Origin: Inquilinus limosus | GTDB taxonomy: Bacteria > Pseudomonadota > Alphaproteobacteria > DSM-16000 > Inquilinaceae | Length of the DNA: 53,901 nucleotides | Assembly (NCBI RefSeq): GCF_002195995.1 | Contig: NZ_NHON01000039.1 | Coordinates: 1,692 to 55,592 of the forward strand | Reading direction: 5' to 3' | Part shown: piece by piece, positions 1 to 8,631 of the stretch | Layout: each line of letters begins with the position of its first letter | Numbering within the stretch: the first letter of the stretch is position 1 | Translations under genes and position numbers: made by a program | The notes under the pieces: model-generated | What the model was told of the DNA's origin: nothing | The model's database searches: none | Seen by the model: only the letters and a program-made list of their open reading frames with translations

Positions 1-176
1 CCAAGGCCTATGAGGGCCATTCCAAGGACTATGAGTTCGGGCCGGACGCGATGCGCGAGCACTGGCAGAGCGGCCTGGACGACATCCGCCGCACCCTGGC
101 CGACCCGCACCGCCTGGACCGACCCCCGGTCGAGGACGGCGTCGTCACACACGACGTCCACCGGCAGGATCGCTAG
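1..176 (+). CDS. Patatin-like phospholipase, DUF3734-type C-terminus (partial)
   Basis: Only the last 57 residues are in the window, read in the frame that starts at base 3 and stops at TAG 174-176. The tail begins KAYEGHSKDYEF and continues with a W-x-x-G-L-D-D-I-R-x-T-L pattern and a short stretch ending in V-T-H-D-V. From memory this is the conserved end of alphaproteobacterial patatin-like proteins carrying a DUF3734 extension, which are predicted serine lipid acyl hydrolases. The catalytic patatin domain lies upstream of the window, so activity cannot be judged. The gene ends 66 bases before the MOSC gene on the same strand. Confidence 0.7.
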   Translation, partial: KAYEGHSKDYEFGPDAMREHWQSGLDDIRRTLADPHRLDRPPVEDGVVTHDVHRQDR

Positions 177-242
177 CGGCCCCTCCAGCTTGCGGACCCC
201 GCCGCATCGGCGATACTGCTGGCGGACGGCAGGGGGATGACA

Positions 243-965
243 ATGGACGGTCGGGTCACGGCGCTGTGGCGCTATCCGGTCAGCTCGCTCGGCGGCGAGC
301 GGCTGCAGGCCTGCATCGTCGGCGCCACCGGGCTGGCCGGCGACCGGGACTGGGGCCTGGCCGCCCGGGACAGCGGCGAGACCGCCTTCCCGGAGAGCAA
401 GCGCCGCTGGCGCCCGGCGCCGCAGATCCGCGCCCGCAGCGCCGAAGACGGGCTGCATCTGGACTTCCCGGACGGCAGCAGCCTGCCGGCCGAAGCCGCG
501 GGTGAGGCCCTGGCCGCGCATTTCGGCTTCCCGGTCGCGCTGCGGCCGCACGCCGCCGACGCCGAACAGACGGCGACGACCGGGCCGCTGAAGCCGCGCT
601 ATGAGCGCCACCCGATCCATCTGGTCACCACCGCCTCGCTCGCCGCGCTGCGCGCGATCCTGCCCGACAGCGCCATCGACGAGCGGCGGTTCCGGCCGAA
701 CCTGCTGGTCGACCTGCCGGGGGCGGAAGGCTTCGCCGAGACCGGCTGGATCGGGCGGGCCATGACGGTGGGCGGCGTCCGCCTGCGCATCGCCGAGCCC
801 TGCGTGCGCTGCGCCTTCACCACCATCGCCCAGGGCGACCTGCCGCTGGACCCCGCGGTGCTGATGGCGATCACCAAACGCAACGCCACCCATTTCGGCG
901 TGCTCTGCATCGTCGAGGTGCCGGGCGAGATCCGGGTCGGCGACCCGGCACGGGTGCTGGGCTAG
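243..965 (+). CDS. MOSC domain-containing protein (YcbX/mARC-like)
   Basis: A 240-residue protein with an N-terminal beta-barrel segment (VTALWRYPVSSLGGERL, then GDRDWGL) followed by a MOSC domain. Near the C-terminus, E-P-C-V-R-C-A-F-T-T-I resembles the conserved cysteine region of YcbX/mARC-type proteins, which bind the molybdenum cofactor through a cysteine and reduce N-hydroxylated compounds. Known members usually need a ferredoxin or cytochrome partner; none is fused here and the protein is short. An in-frame ATG at 237 abuts the purine run AGGGGG (231-236). The ATG at 243 sits 6 bases after it and is the better start. The stop codon shares CTAG with the convergent phosphofructokinase gene. 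Confidence 0.85.
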   Translation: MDGRVTALWRYPVSSLGGERLQACIVGATGLAGDRDWGLAARDSGETAFPESKRRWRPAPQIRARSAEDGLHLDFPDGSSLPAEAAGEALAAHFGFPVALRPHAADAEQTATTGPLKPRYERHPIHLVTTASLAALRAILPDSAIDERRFRPNLLVDLPGAEGFAETGWIGRAMTVGGVRLRIAEPCVRCAFTTIAQGDLPLDPAVLMAITKRNATHFGVLCIVEVPGEIRVGDPARVLG

Positions 966-2044
966 TCCCCCAGGCAGATCCCCAAGGCCCGGGCGGTGGT
1001 GACCAGCGGATCGTCCGGCTTGACGTCCTGGTATTCGGCGATCGCCTCCTGCAGCGGCACGTCGATCACCCGCCGGTCGGACCAGGCCACCAGCCGGTCG
1101 AACTTGCCCTCGGCGATCAGGTCGACCGCATGGGCGCCGAAGGCCGAGGCGATCAGCCGGTCGCGCCAGCTGGGCATCGAGCCGCGCTGGACATGGCCCA
1201 GCACCGTCACCCGCGTCTCCGCCCCCGTGGTGTCGGCGATCTTGAAGGCGACATAGTCGCCGATGCCGCCGAAGCGCTTCTCGCCGCCGTGATAATCCTT
1301 GTGCACCTTGGTGCCGTCGGCGGTCTTCACCGCCTCCGACACCACCACCAGCGCGAAGTTGCGGCCGGTCTTGCGCACCTCGCGGATCTTCTGGGCCACG
1401 GAGTCGATCGAGAACGGGATCTCCGGGATCAGGATCACGTCGGCGCCGCCGGCGATGCCTGCGGCCAGCGCGATGTGGCCGGCGTCGCGGCCCATCACCT
1501 CCAGCACCATCACCCGCGCGTGGCTGGCGGCGGTCGGCTGCAGCCGGTCCAGCGCCTCGGTCGCCACCGCCACCGCGGTGTCGAAGCCGACCGAGACCTC
1601 GGTCAAACCGACATCGTTGTCGATCGTCTTCGGGATGCCGACATAGTTGAAGCCACCCTGCTGCGCCAGGCGCCGCAGGATCTGGTGGCTGCCGTCGCCG
1701 CCGATGCCGATCAGCGCGTCGAGGCCGAGTTCGTGATAGGCGCCGACGATCTCGACCGACCGGTCCTTCAGCGTGCCGTCGGCCATCGGGAAGGCGAAGG
1801 GGTCGCCCTTGTTGGTGGTGCCGAGGATGGTGCCGCCCTGGCGCATCACCGCGGTGGTCATCTTGTCCGGCGTCAGCACCTCGTAGCGCAGCGGCCGGGC
1901 CAGCAGGCCCGACGTGCCCTCCTTGATCCCGATCACGGTCCAGCCGAGGCCGTCGGCCCGGCACACCGCCGCGCGGATCACCGCGTTCAGCCCGGCGCAG
2001 TCGCCGCCGCTGGTCAGGATTCCGATGCGCTTCTCGCCCGCCAT
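962..2044 (-). CDS. pfkA: 6-phosphofructokinase, group III (mixed-substrate type)
   Basis: A 360-residue cytoplasmic phosphofructokinase that phosphorylates fructose 6-phosphate. The N-terminus has the phosphate-binding TSGGDCAGLN. The donor-site motif is GGDGS (residues 115-119), whose second glycine is typical of ATP enzymes. The substrate-site motif is PKTIDND (138-144), whose lysine is typical of PPi enzymes; Asp142 is the expected catalytic base. This Gly/Lys combination is known from group III actinobacterial-type PFKs, some ATP-dependent, so the donor cannot be settled from sequence. Other family motifs present are MGRDAGHIA and LGHVQRG. It is transcribed leftwards from a start at 2044 and stands alone, without neighbouring glycolytic genes. 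Confidence 0.92.
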   Translation of the reverse strand: MAGEKRIGILTSGGDCAGLNAVIRAAVCRADGLGWTVIGIKEGTSGLLARPLRYEVLTPDKMTTAVMRQGGTILGTTNKGDPFAFPMADGTLKDRSVEIVGAYHELGLDALIGIGGDGSHQILRRLAQQGGFNYVGIPKTIDNDVGLTEVSVGFDTAVAVATEALDRLQPTAASHARVMVLEVMGRDAGHIALAAGIAGGADVILIPEIPFSIDSVAQKIREVRKTGRNFALVVVSEAVKTADGTKVHKDYHGGEKRFGGIGDYVAFKIADTTGAETRVTVLGHVQRGSMPSWRDRLIASAFGAHAVDLIAEGKFDRLVAWSDRRVIDVPLQEAIAEYQDVKPDDPLVTTARALGICLGD

Positions 2045-2186
2045 GCCGTGCTTCGTTTCCGTCCCCGGTTGCGTTTCCCCCTTGTACCGGGATACGCCCG
2101 GTGCTGTAAGAGCCGGATGCAGCGGCCGGCCGGGCCCGCGCGGGAGCCCCGCGTCAAACGCGTTCCGGTCGGGCCGCTCCCTTTGC

Positions 2187-2192
2187 TATGAT
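2187..2192 (+). promoter_or_regulatory. Possible -10 element for the DUF465-purEK transcript
   Basis: TATGAT at 2187-2192 matches a sigma70 -10 box. The hexamer 17 bases upstream is a poor -35. The box overlaps an in-frame ATG at 2188, which argues that the DUF465 gene starts at 2239 instead. The rest of the 194-base divergent gap to pfkA (2045-2238) shows no other clear signal. Confidence 0.3.
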
Positions 2193-2238
2193 CGGGCCGC
2201 CGTTGAACCGGGACCCGCAGGAAAGGCCGTTTGAGGGA

Positions 2239-2439
2239 ATGATCGACATCGAGTCGATGCAGGAGAGGCTGGCCGCATTGCGGGTCGAGCACCGCGACCT
2301 CGACGAGATCATCGACCGGCTGAGCGCGGACGGACCCGTCAACCAGCTCCAGATCCAGCGCCTGAAGAAACGCAAGCTGCTGCTCAAGGACCAGATCTCG
2401 ATGATCGAGAGCAAGCTGCTGCCCGACATCATCGCCTGA
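2239..2439 (+). CDS. DUF465 (YdcH-like) coiled-coil protein
   Basis: A 66-residue, highly charged, helical protein. The central segment L-Q-I-Q-R-L-K-K-R-K-L-L-L-K-D-Q-I and the ending L-L-P-D-I-I-A are diagnostic of the DUF465 family, small antiparallel coiled coils of unknown role common in Proteobacteria. The in-frame ATG at 2188 lies inside a likely -10 box, so ATG 2239 is preferred; a purine-rich AGGAAAGG lies about 12 bases upstream. It precedes purE by 20 bases, an arrangement that suggests co-transcription. I infer no direct role in purine synthesis. Confidence 0.85.
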   Translation: MIDIESMQERLAALRVEHRDLDEIIDRLSADGPVNQLQIQRLKKRKLLLKDQISMIESKLLPDIIA

Positions 2440-2459
2440 GCCCGAGGATATCCTGACCG

Positions 2460-2960
2460 ATGGCCGAACCCGCCGCCGTGCCGCCTGTGGCAATCATCAT
2501 GGGCAGCCAGTCCGACTGGGAGACCATGCGCCACGCCGCCGAGACCCTGTCGCTGCTGGGCATCGGCCATGAGGCGCTGATCATGTCGGCGCATCGCACG
2601 CCGGACCGGATGGCCGATTTCGCCCGCGCGGCGCGCGGCCGCGGCGTCAAGGTGATCATCGCCGGCGCCGGCGGCGCCGCACATCTGCCGGGCATGACGG
2701 CGGCGATGACGCCGCTGCCGGTGCTGGGCGTGCCGGTCGAGAGCAAGGCGCTGAAGGGCATGGACAGCCTGCTGTCGATCGTGCAGATGCCGGGCGGCGT
2801 CCCGGTCGGCACCCTGGCGATCGGCCGGGCCGGGGCGATCAACGCGGCGCTGCTGGCCGCCGCGATCCTGGCGCTCAGCGACCCCGCCGTCGCCGATGCG
2901 CTGGATGCCTGGCGCCAGCGCCAGACCGAGGCCGTCGCCGAGCACCCGAAGGACGAATGA
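2460..2960 (+). CDS. purE: 5-(carboxyamino)imidazole ribonucleotide mutase
   Basis: Class I PurE, 166 residues. It converts N5-CAIR to CAIR in de novo purine synthesis and acts as a cytoplasmic homo-octamer. The phosphate/ribonucleotide-binding start [12 protein letters not shown] is present, followed by S-A-H-R-T-P containing the catalytic His, [11 protein letters not shown] and G-V-P-V-E-S. Length is normal for the family. The stop overlaps the purK start (ATGA), the usual translationally coupled purEK pair. A GAGGA lies about 11 bases before the ATG. Confidence 0.97.
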   Translation: MAEPAAVPPVAIIMGSQSDWETMRHAAETLSLLGIGHEALIMSAHRTPDRMADFARAARGRGVKVIIAGAGGAAHLPGMTAAMTPLPVLGVPVESKALKGMDSLLSIVQMPGGVPVGTLAIGRAGAINAALLAAAILALSDPAVADALDAWRQRQTEAVAEHPKDE

Positions 2961-4045
2961 CCAGCACTCCGACACCCCTTCCGCCCGGTAGCGTCATCGG
3001 CATGCTCGGCGGCGGCCAGCTCGGCCGCATGACCGCCCTGGCCGCGGCGCGCCTCGGCTACCGCACCCATGTGCTGTGCCCGGAGCCGGACAGCCCCTGC
3101 GCCCAGGTGACCGACCGGTCGACCCTGTCCTCCTACACCGACCACGCGGCGCTGGACGCCTTCGCCGCCCAGGTCGACGTCGTCACCTACGAGTTCGAGA
3201 ACATCCCCTACGAGACCGTGCTGCACCTGGCGGCCCGCGTGCCGGTGCGGCCGGGGCCGGACGGGCTGGCGGTGTGCCAGGACCGGGTGTCGGAGAAAGA
3301 TTTCTGCAACCGCCATGGCATCGGCACCGCGCCCTGGCGGGCCGTGGGCTCGGCCGAGGAGCTGACGGCGGCGGTGACGGCGATCGGCACGCCGTCGGTG
3401 CTGAAGACCCGGCGCGAAGGCTATGACGGCAAGGGCCAGGCGGTGATCCGCGACCCCGCCGATGCCGCCGCGGCCTGGGACAAGCTGGGCGGCCGGCCGG
3501 CGATTCTCGAGGGCTTCGTCGACTTCGCCCGCGAGCTGTCGGTGATCGCCGCCCGCGGCGTCGACGGGTCGGTGGTCTGCTACCCGGCGGTCGAGAACCG
3601 GCATCGCGACCACATCCTCTCGGAGACGATCGCCCCCGCCCCCGGCCTGGCGCCGCAGCGCGCGGCGGAGGCGGAGGAGATCGCCCGCACGCTGATCACC
3701 GCGCTGGACATGGTCGGCCTGCTGGCGGTGGAACTGTTCGAGGCGCGCGACGGCGGCCTGCTGGTCAACGAGCTGGCGCCGCGGCCGCACAATTCCGGCC
3801 ACTGGACCCAGGATGCCTGCGCCTGCGACCAGTTCGAGCAGCTGGTCCGCGCCGTCTGCGGCCTGCCCCTGGGATCGACCGCGCGCCATTCCGACGCGGT
3901 GATGCAGAACCTGATCGGCGACGACGTGCTGCGCTGGCCGGACTTCCTGGCCGAGCCGGGCGCCAGGCTGCATCTCTACGGCAAGGGCGCGCCGCGCCCC
4001 GGCCGCAAGATGGGCCATGTCAACCGGCTGGTGCCGAAGGGCTGA
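2957..4045 (+). CDS. purK: N5-carboxyaminoimidazole ribonucleotide synthase
   Basis: PurK, 362 residues, an ATP-grasp enzyme that makes N5-CAIR from AIR, bicarbonate and ATP and feeds PurE. The N-terminal Rossmann-like [11 protein letters not shown] is followed by Y-E-F-E-N-I-P, the ATP-grasp lysine region [14 protein letters not shown], and the C-terminal metal-binding [15 protein letters not shown]. The start overlaps the purE stop by 4 bases. It ends 6 bases before the stop of the convergent cyclase gene, and no terminator hairpin is visible between them. Confidence 0.97.
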   Translation: MTSTPTPLPPGSVIGMLGGGQLGRMTALAAARLGYRTHVLCPEPDSPCAQVTDRSTLSSYTDHAALDAFAAQVDVVTYEFENIPYETVLHLAARVPVRPGPDGLAVCQDRVSEKDFCNRHGIGTAPWRAVGSAEELTAAVTAIGTPSVLKTRREGYDGKGQAVIRDPADAAAAWDKLGGRPAILEGFVDFARELSVIAARGVDGSVVCYPAVENRHRDHILSETIAPAPGLAPQRAAEAEEIARTLITALDMVGLLAVELFEARDGGLLVNELAPRPHNSGHWTQDACACDQFEQLVRAVCGLPLGSTARHSDAVMQNLIGDDVLRWPDFLAEPGARLHLYGKGAPRPGRKMGHVNRLVPKG

Positions 4046-4051
4046 TCCGGC

Positions 4052-5833
4052 TCACTCCGGCAGGCCGGCCTTGCGGAACCCGTCGAGGATCATGTCCCGG
4101 GACAGCGTGTCCCTGAGCGGCAGATAGTCCCGGATGGCCGAGACGGTGCTTCCGGGCGCCAGGGCGAGGAACTTGCCGAGCGCCGCGCGCGCCTCCGGCA
4201 GCCGGTCCAGCTGGACATAGCCCGGAACCAGGACCCAGTGGGCCGTGTCCCAGTCGGGGTTGAGGGCGGCCGACCGCTCGGCCAGCTCGACGGCCCTGGC
4301 GGGGCGGCCGCCGAACAGATGGGCCATCCCGGCCACCGTCAGGAACATGTAGTAGCTGGGATCCAGCGGGCCGAGCGTCATTGCCCGCTCCAGCAGCGCC
4401 AGGCCGGCCTCGGGGTCGCCGCCGCAGACCAGCGCGGTGCCGGCCAGGAAGTTGACGTAGCCCGAGCCGGGATTCCGCTCCACCGCGCGCCGCACGCCGG
4501 CGAGGCCGGCGCCGTAGTCCCGCCCCGCCATCACCAGGACGAAGCTGGCGACGACCAGCGCCACCGGGTCGTCGCTGCCGGCGGCGGCGGCCGCCCGGCG
4601 GGCCAGCGAGATGGCCGTCCCCAGATCATCGGGCCCGGCGGCCGGCCAACCCCGCGACAGCCGCTGTTCCAGGCACCACGCGGCATGGGCCAGCGCCGAG
4701 GCGAAGGTCGGATCGAGCTCGACCGCCTTCATGAGCAGGCCATAGCCCAGCAGGTTCTCGTCCGGCCGCATGGCATAGACATGCGGCAGCGCCCGCAGAT
4801 GGAGATCGTAGGCGTCGAGATTCTCGACCGGCTTGCGGCGCGCGCGCTCGATCTCCGCCTTCAGCATGGTCGGCTCGAGCGCCCCGACGACGCTGGCGGT
4901 GATCCTGTCCTGCAGGTCGAACACGTCCTGCACATCGCCGTCGAACCGTTCCGCCCAGAGATGGGCGCCGGTCGCCGCGTCGATCAGCTGGCCGGTGACA
5001 CGCAGCCGGTTGCCGGATTTGCGGACGCCGCCTTCCAGCACATAGCGCACGCCCAGCTCCGCCGCCACCTGGCGCACATCGACCGCCCGGCCCTTGTAGG
5101 TGAAGGTGGAGTTGCGCGCGATCACCGCCAGCTGGCTGAAGCGCGACAGGGCGGTGATGATGTCCTCGACCATGCCGTCGACGAAGTATTCCTGCTCCGG
5201 ATCGCCCGACATGTTGGTGAAAGGCAGGACCGCGATCGACGGCTTTCCCGGCGGCGGCGCGGCAGGCGCAGGCCGCGGGCGCTGTGCCGCGGGGTCGGCG
5301 GCCGGGGCGCTGCCGATCTGCAGCGCGTAGATCCGGATCGGTTCGGCGATGTTCTTGAGCTGGGTGCTGCCGAGATCGCTGACCGAGAGGTCCAGCCTCG
5401 ACTTGACCTGGCGATAGGCATCCTCGGACAGGCAGATGGCGCCGGGCGCCGCCACGCCCTCCAGCCGCGCGGCGATGTTGACGCCGTCGCCCATCAGGTC
5501 GCCGTCGCTCTCCTCCACCACGTCGCCGAGATGGATGCCGATGCGGAACTCGATCTGCCGGTCGGGCGCCACGCCGGCATTGCGCTCGACCATGGCGCGC
5601 TGCACCTCGATGGCACAGCGCACGGCGTCGACGACGCTGCGGAACTCGACCAGCGATCCGTCGCCGGTCCGCTTCACCACGCGGCCGTTGTGGATGGCGA
5701 TCGTGGGGTCGATCAGGTCGCTGCGCAGGGCGCGCAGCCGGGCCAGAGTGCGTTCCTCATCCGCGCCGGCAAGCCGGCTGAAGCCGACGACATCGGCGGC
5801 CAGGATCGCCGCCAGCTTGCGATGGTCGCTCAT
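4052..5833 (-). CDS. Class III adenylate/guanylate cyclase with TolB-like and TPR modules
   Basis: A 593-residue cytoplasmic protein. Residues about 8-180 form a class III nucleotide cyclase homology domain: metal-binding Asp14 in A-D-V-V-G-F-S, Asp58 in T-G-D-G-S, Lys54 near the base-recognition position, and the transition-state region G-D-G-V-N-I-A-A-R. A proline/alanine linker is followed by a TolB N-terminal-like domain (about 215-330, SIAVLPFTNMSGDPEQEY) and TPR-like helices to the C-terminus. No membrane segment is seen. An upstream in-frame GTG (5866) is possible, but ATG 5833 starts the domain normally. Family knowledge suggests cyclic nucleotide synthesis; what the TolB/TPR part senses is unknown. 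The architecture parallels the regulator at 26.3 kb. Confidence 0.9.
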   Translation of the reverse strand: MSDHRKLAAILAADVVGFSRLAGADEERTLARLRALRSDLIDPTIAIHNGRVVKRTGDGSLVEFRSVVDAVRCAIEVQRAMVERNAGVAPDRQIEFRIGIHLGDVVEESDGDLMGDGVNIAARLEGVAAPGAICLSEDAYRQVKSRLDLSVSDLGSTQLKNIAEPIRIYALQIGSAPAADPAAQRPRPAPAAPPPGKPSIAVLPFTNMSGDPEQEYFVDGMVEDIITALSRFSQLAVIARNSTFTYKGRAVDVRQVAAELGVRYVLEGGVRKSGNRLRVTGQLIDAATGAHLWAERFDGDVQDVFDLQDRITASVVGALEPTMLKAEIERARRKPVENLDAYDLHLRALPHVYAMRPDENLLGYGLLMKAVELDPTFASALAHAAWCLEQRLSRGWPAAGPDDLGTAISLARRAAAAAGSDDPVALVVASFVLVMAGRDYGAGLAGVRRAVERNPGSGYVNFLAGTALVCGGDPEAGLALLERAMTLGPLDPSYYMFLTVAGMAHLFGGRPARAVELAERSAALNPDWDTAHWVLVPGYVQLDRLPEARAALGKFLALAPGSTVSAIRDYLPLRDTLSRDMILDGFRKAGLPE

Positions 5834-5856
5834 GGAAGCGCCTTGGCCCTCCGAAC

Positions 5857-5923
5857 CCAACGCCACCTGAATATCCGAGTATACGCCTCAAATGCGTTCG
5901 ATCCTCGAACATTGTGGCGTTGG
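5857..5923. promoter_or_regulatory. Inverted repeats upstream of the cyclase gene
   Basis: The gap between the cyclase start and the upstream reductase stop holds a perfect 10-bp inverted repeat, CCAACGCCAC (5857-5866) and GTGGCGTTGG (5914-5923). Nested between its arms is GTTCGA-TCC-TCGAAC (5896-5910). The nested site has the size of an operator. The outer pair could form a hairpin at the end of the reductase message. Function is inferred only. Confidence 0.45.
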
Positions 5924-5931
5924 AGGGTCGC

Positions 5932-6474
5932 TCAGGGCGCCACCGTCACCGGCGCGTATTCGAGGGCCAGGACGCCGTTGCCGAAGCGCGCGGCCGAGAT
6001 CAGCTCGAGCCCGAGCCGCTCGCCCGGCGGGAACAGCGGTGTTCCCTGGCCGAGCGCCAGCGGATAGCCGAGGAGGCGGATGCGGTCGACCAGCCCATGC
6101 CGCAGCAGCTGCTGCGCCACGCTGATGCTGCCATGCACATAGATGGTGCCGCCCTCGCCCGCCTTCAGCGCCCGGACCGCGTCCGGCAGCGGACCTCGCA
6201 GCAGCTCGGCCGGCGCCCAGTCGAGCGTCGTCAGCGTCGTCGAGGCGACATATTTCGGCAGCGCGTTGAACCGGTCGGCGAAGTCCCCGGTCTCCTTGGG
6301 CCAGGAGCCGGCGAAGATCTGATAGGTCTTGCGCCCCAGCAGCATGGCGCCGCTGTCGGCCAGCTCATCGTTCTTGAACCGGTCCATCTCGGCGTTCCAG
6401 GTGACGCCGGTCAGCATCTCGACCTCGGCGACGCCATCGGCGCTGATGAATTCCGTGACGATGACCTTCCTCAT
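5932..6474 (-). CDS. Dihydrofolate reductase family protein (RibD C-terminal-like)
   Basis: A 180-residue cytoplasmic protein of the RibD C-terminal/DHFR fold, like Bacillus YyaP and YwjB. It begins RKVIVTEFISADGV. It then has the NADPH-site segment A-M-L-L-G-R-K-T-Y-Q-I-F and the G-G-T-I-Y-V-H-G-S loop. Members are predicted NADPH-dependent reductases of unknown substrate, and there is no reason to call this a true folate enzyme. The start is supported by AGGA four bases before ATG. It lies 21 bases after the LysR stop on the same strand, so some read-through from the regulator is possible. Confidence 0.88.
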   Translation of the reverse strand: MRKVIVTEFISADGVAEVEMLTGVTWNAEMDRFKNDELADSGAMLLGRKTYQIFAGSWPKETGDFADRFNALPKYVASTTLTTLDWAPAELLRGPLPDAVRALKAGEGGTIYVHGSISVAQQLLRHGLVDRIRLLGYPLALGQGTPLFPPGERLGLELISAARFGNGVLALEYAPVTVAP

Positions 6475-6495
6475 CCCGTCCTCCCCCCCTTTGGC

Positions 6496-7368
6496 CTAGG
6501 CGGCGGCCGTCACCGCCAGATCGATGAAGGCGCGGATCGCCGGGAAACGGCGGCGGTCGCGCTGGCACAACACATATTCGTCGGTGTGCCAGTCGCAGTC
6601 AGCCAGCGGCCGGACCGCGATACGCGGATCCGGCCGGATCTCGCCGGCGGAGATGAAGCCGAGGCCGAGGCCCAGCGCCACCGCCTCCTGCACCGCCTCG
6701 CGGCCCATCACCTCGAACACGACGCCGGGCGCGATCTCCGCCTCCGCCAGGCCGCGCTCGACCGTGCGCCGGGTCATCGACCCGGTCTCGCGCATCACCA
6801 GGCGCTGCCCGGCCAGGGCCGCGACCGGGACCGTCTCCGCCTCTGCCAGGGGATGCCCGGCCGGCAGCATCAGCCGCACCGGGTCGCGGTACAGCGGCAC
6901 GATGTGGAAGCGCGGATCGACCGGCGGGTTGGACAGGAGGGCCACGTCCAGCCGCGCCTCCGACAGGTCTTCCAGCACCGCCCCGGCATTGCCGATCGAC
7001 AGCCGGATCTCGACCTGCGGGTGGCGGCGGTCGAACTCGGCGATCAGCGGCATGACATAGTACGGGCTGTCGGCGCCCAGCTGCAGCAGGCCCCGGGCCA
7101 GCTGGGCCGAGCCCTCCAGCAGCGTCGCCGCCTCCTGCTCGGTGTCGAACAGGCGGGTGGTCAGCCGGAACAGCCGCCGCCCCATCTCGGTCGGTTGCAC
7201 CCGGCGCGAGCTGCGCTCGAACAGCAGCACGCCGTAGCGCTCCTCCAGCGCCTTCACCGATTGCGACAGGGTCGGCTGGGTCAGCCCCAGCGTCCGCGCC
7301 GCCAGGGTGAAGCTGGCCTGCGTGGCCACCGCGTGGAAGGCCCGCAGTTGCATCAGGTTTATTCGCAT
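6496..7368 (-). CDS. LysR-family regulator, divergent from the tmpAB phosphonate genes
   Basis: A 290-residue LysR regulator. It has an N-terminal winged helix-turn-helix (residues about 3-62, with FTLAARTLGLTQPTLSQSVKALE) and a C-terminal two-lobe effector domain. It is transcribed away from tmpA, the classical LysR arrangement, so it most likely controls the two oxygenase genes in response to a phosphonate. A LysR subfamily tied to aminoethylphosphonate catabolism is known; placing this protein there is inference from context. The short gap to tmpA contains CTAT-AG-ATAG (7372-7381) just upstream of its own start, a possible binding half. Confidence 0.9.
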   Translation of the reverse strand: MRINLMQLRAFHAVATQASFTLAARTLGLTQPTLSQSVKALEERYGVLLFERSSRRVQPTEMGRRLFRLTTRLFDTEQEAATLLEGSAQLARGLLQLGADSPYYVMPLIAEFDRRHPQVEIRLSIGNAGAVLEDLSEARLDVALLSNPPVDPRFHIVPLYRDPVRLMLPAGHPLAEAETVPVAALAGQRLVMRETGSMTRRTVERGLAEAEIAPGVVFEVMGREAVQEAVALGLGLGFISAGEIRPDPRIAVRPLADCDWHTDEYVLCQRDRRRFPAIRAFIDLAVTAAA

Positions 7369-7467
7369 GGCCTATAGATAGCATGGAAAGCCCGTATTGG
7401 ACTTATGCATGAGGTCGGCGCAGCTTCGGCGCCAGCCACCCCAGCCCCAAAGAACCGGCAACACGCC

Positions 7468-8631
7468 ATGCCCATCGCCGCCGCCCGTCCGATCACCACC
7501 GACGACATCGGGATCGCGACGCTGCACCACACGCCGGACCGCCTGACCATCCGCTGGTCGGACGGACGCGAGAGCCCCTATCCCGCGATCTGGCTGGCCG
7601 ACAACCGGCCCGACCGCCGCGACCGGCCGGACGGGCAGCGCCTGTTCGACGCCATCGACCTGCCCGATGGTATCGCCATCGCCGGCGTGGCCCTGGGCGC
7701 CGACGGGGCGGTAGAGATCCACCTGACCGGCTTCGACAGCGCGGCCCGCTTCCCGGCCGCCTGGCTGCGCGCCCATGCGCTGGACCCGGCCTCGCGCGCC
7801 GAGCGCCGGCGCCGGCCGGTGCTGTGGGATTCGTCGCTGGTGCTGCCCACCGGCGACTATGCCACCGTGGCCGGCGATGCTGGCGCCCGCGCCGCCTGGC
7901 TGCGCGCGGCCTGGGACCATGGCTTCGCCCTGCTGCGCGGCGTGCTGGTGGAGCCCGGCATGGTGTGCAAGGTGGTCGAACTGTTCGGCTTCGTGCGCGA
8001 GACCAATTACGGTCGGCTGTTCGACGTGGTGGCGGTGGACAAGCCGCAGAACCTGGCCTTCACCGCACTGTCCCTGGGCAACCACACCGACAACCCCTAT
8101 CGCGATCCGGTGCCGCAGCTGCAATTGCTGCACTGCCTGGAGGCGGCGGCGGAGGGCGGCGAGTCGGTGGTGGTCGACGGCTTCGCCGCGGCCGAGCGGC
8201 TGCGGCGCGAGGCGCCCGACGCCTTCGCCCTGCTGACCCGCCGGGCCGTGCCGTTCCGCTATGTCGAGCCCGGTCGTGGCGACCTGCCGGGCCGGGTCGA
8301 CCTGCGCAGCCGGGCGCCGCTGATCGAACTGGATGCCGACGGAGCTCTCGCGGCGGTGCGCTACAACAACCGCTCGATCGCGCCCTTCGACCTGGATCCG
8401 GACGAGGTCGAGCCCTTCTACGACGCCTATCGCCGCTTCGGCCGGCTGCTGCACGACCCGGATCTCACGGTCGGCTTCCGCCTGGCGCCGGGCGACCTGT
8501 TCCTGGTCGACAACCAGCGCGTGCTGCATGGCCGCCGCGGCTTCTCCGCCGGGCGCCGCTGGCTGCAGGGCTGCTACGCCGACAAGGACGGACTGACCAG
8601 CACGCTGTTCAGCCTGGAGGCTGCGCGATGA
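7468..8631 (+). CDS. tmpA: TmpA-like 2-(trimethylamino)ethylphosphonate dioxygenase
   Basis: A 387-residue Fe(II)/2-oxoglutarate dioxygenase of the TauD/gamma-butyrobetaine hydroxylase family. The iron ligands are visible as His206 and Asp208 in GNHTDNPYRDP and distal His354 in NQRVLHGRRGF. An N-terminal DUF971-like domain precedes it, but the cysteines that bind zinc in human BBOX1 are absent (the segment reads I-W-L-A-D-N-R-P-D-R-R-D). The coupled HD oxygenase gene makes TmpA the best call: hydroxylation of 2-(trimethylamino)ethylphosphonate. Gamma-butyrobetaine hydroxylase is the alternative. An upstream ATG at 7405 would add 21 low-complexity residues, and ATG 7468 leaves room for a promoter. 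The stop overlaps tmpB (ATGA). Confidence 0.82.
   Translation: MPIAAARPITTDDIGIATLHHTPDRLTIRWSDGRESPYPAIWLADNRPDRRDRPDGQRLFDAIDLPDGIAIAGVALGADGAVEIHLTGFDSAARFPAAWLRAHALDPASRAERRRRPVLWDSSLVLPTGDYATVAGDAGARAAWLRAAWDHGFALLRGVLVEPGMVCKVVELFGFVRETNYGRLFDVVAVDKPQNLAFTALSLGNHTDNPYRDPVPQLQLLHCLEAAAEGGESVVVDGFAAAERLRREAPDAFALLTRRAVPFRYVEPGRGDLPGRVDLRSRAPLIELDADGALAAVRYNNRSIAPFDLDPDEVEPFYDAYRRFGRLLHDPDLTVGFRLAPGDLFLVDNQRVLHGRRGFSAGRRWLQGCYADKDGLTSTLFSLEAAR

Noticed and set aside
1130-2191. Long open frame antisense to pfkA
   Set aside because: It is a high-GC shadow of a clear phosphofructokinase gene; its translation is rich in His, Arg, Asp and Val without any motif.
4238-6067. 609-codon open frame opposite the cyclase gene
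   Set aside because: The opposite strand encodes recognisable cyclase and TolB domains with typical codon use; this frame gives only a low-complexity Arg/Gly/His-rich product.
7405-7467. Earlier ATG for tmpA
   Set aside because: The added residues are low-complexity Ala/Pro, and the start would leave only 36 bases for two divergent promoters.
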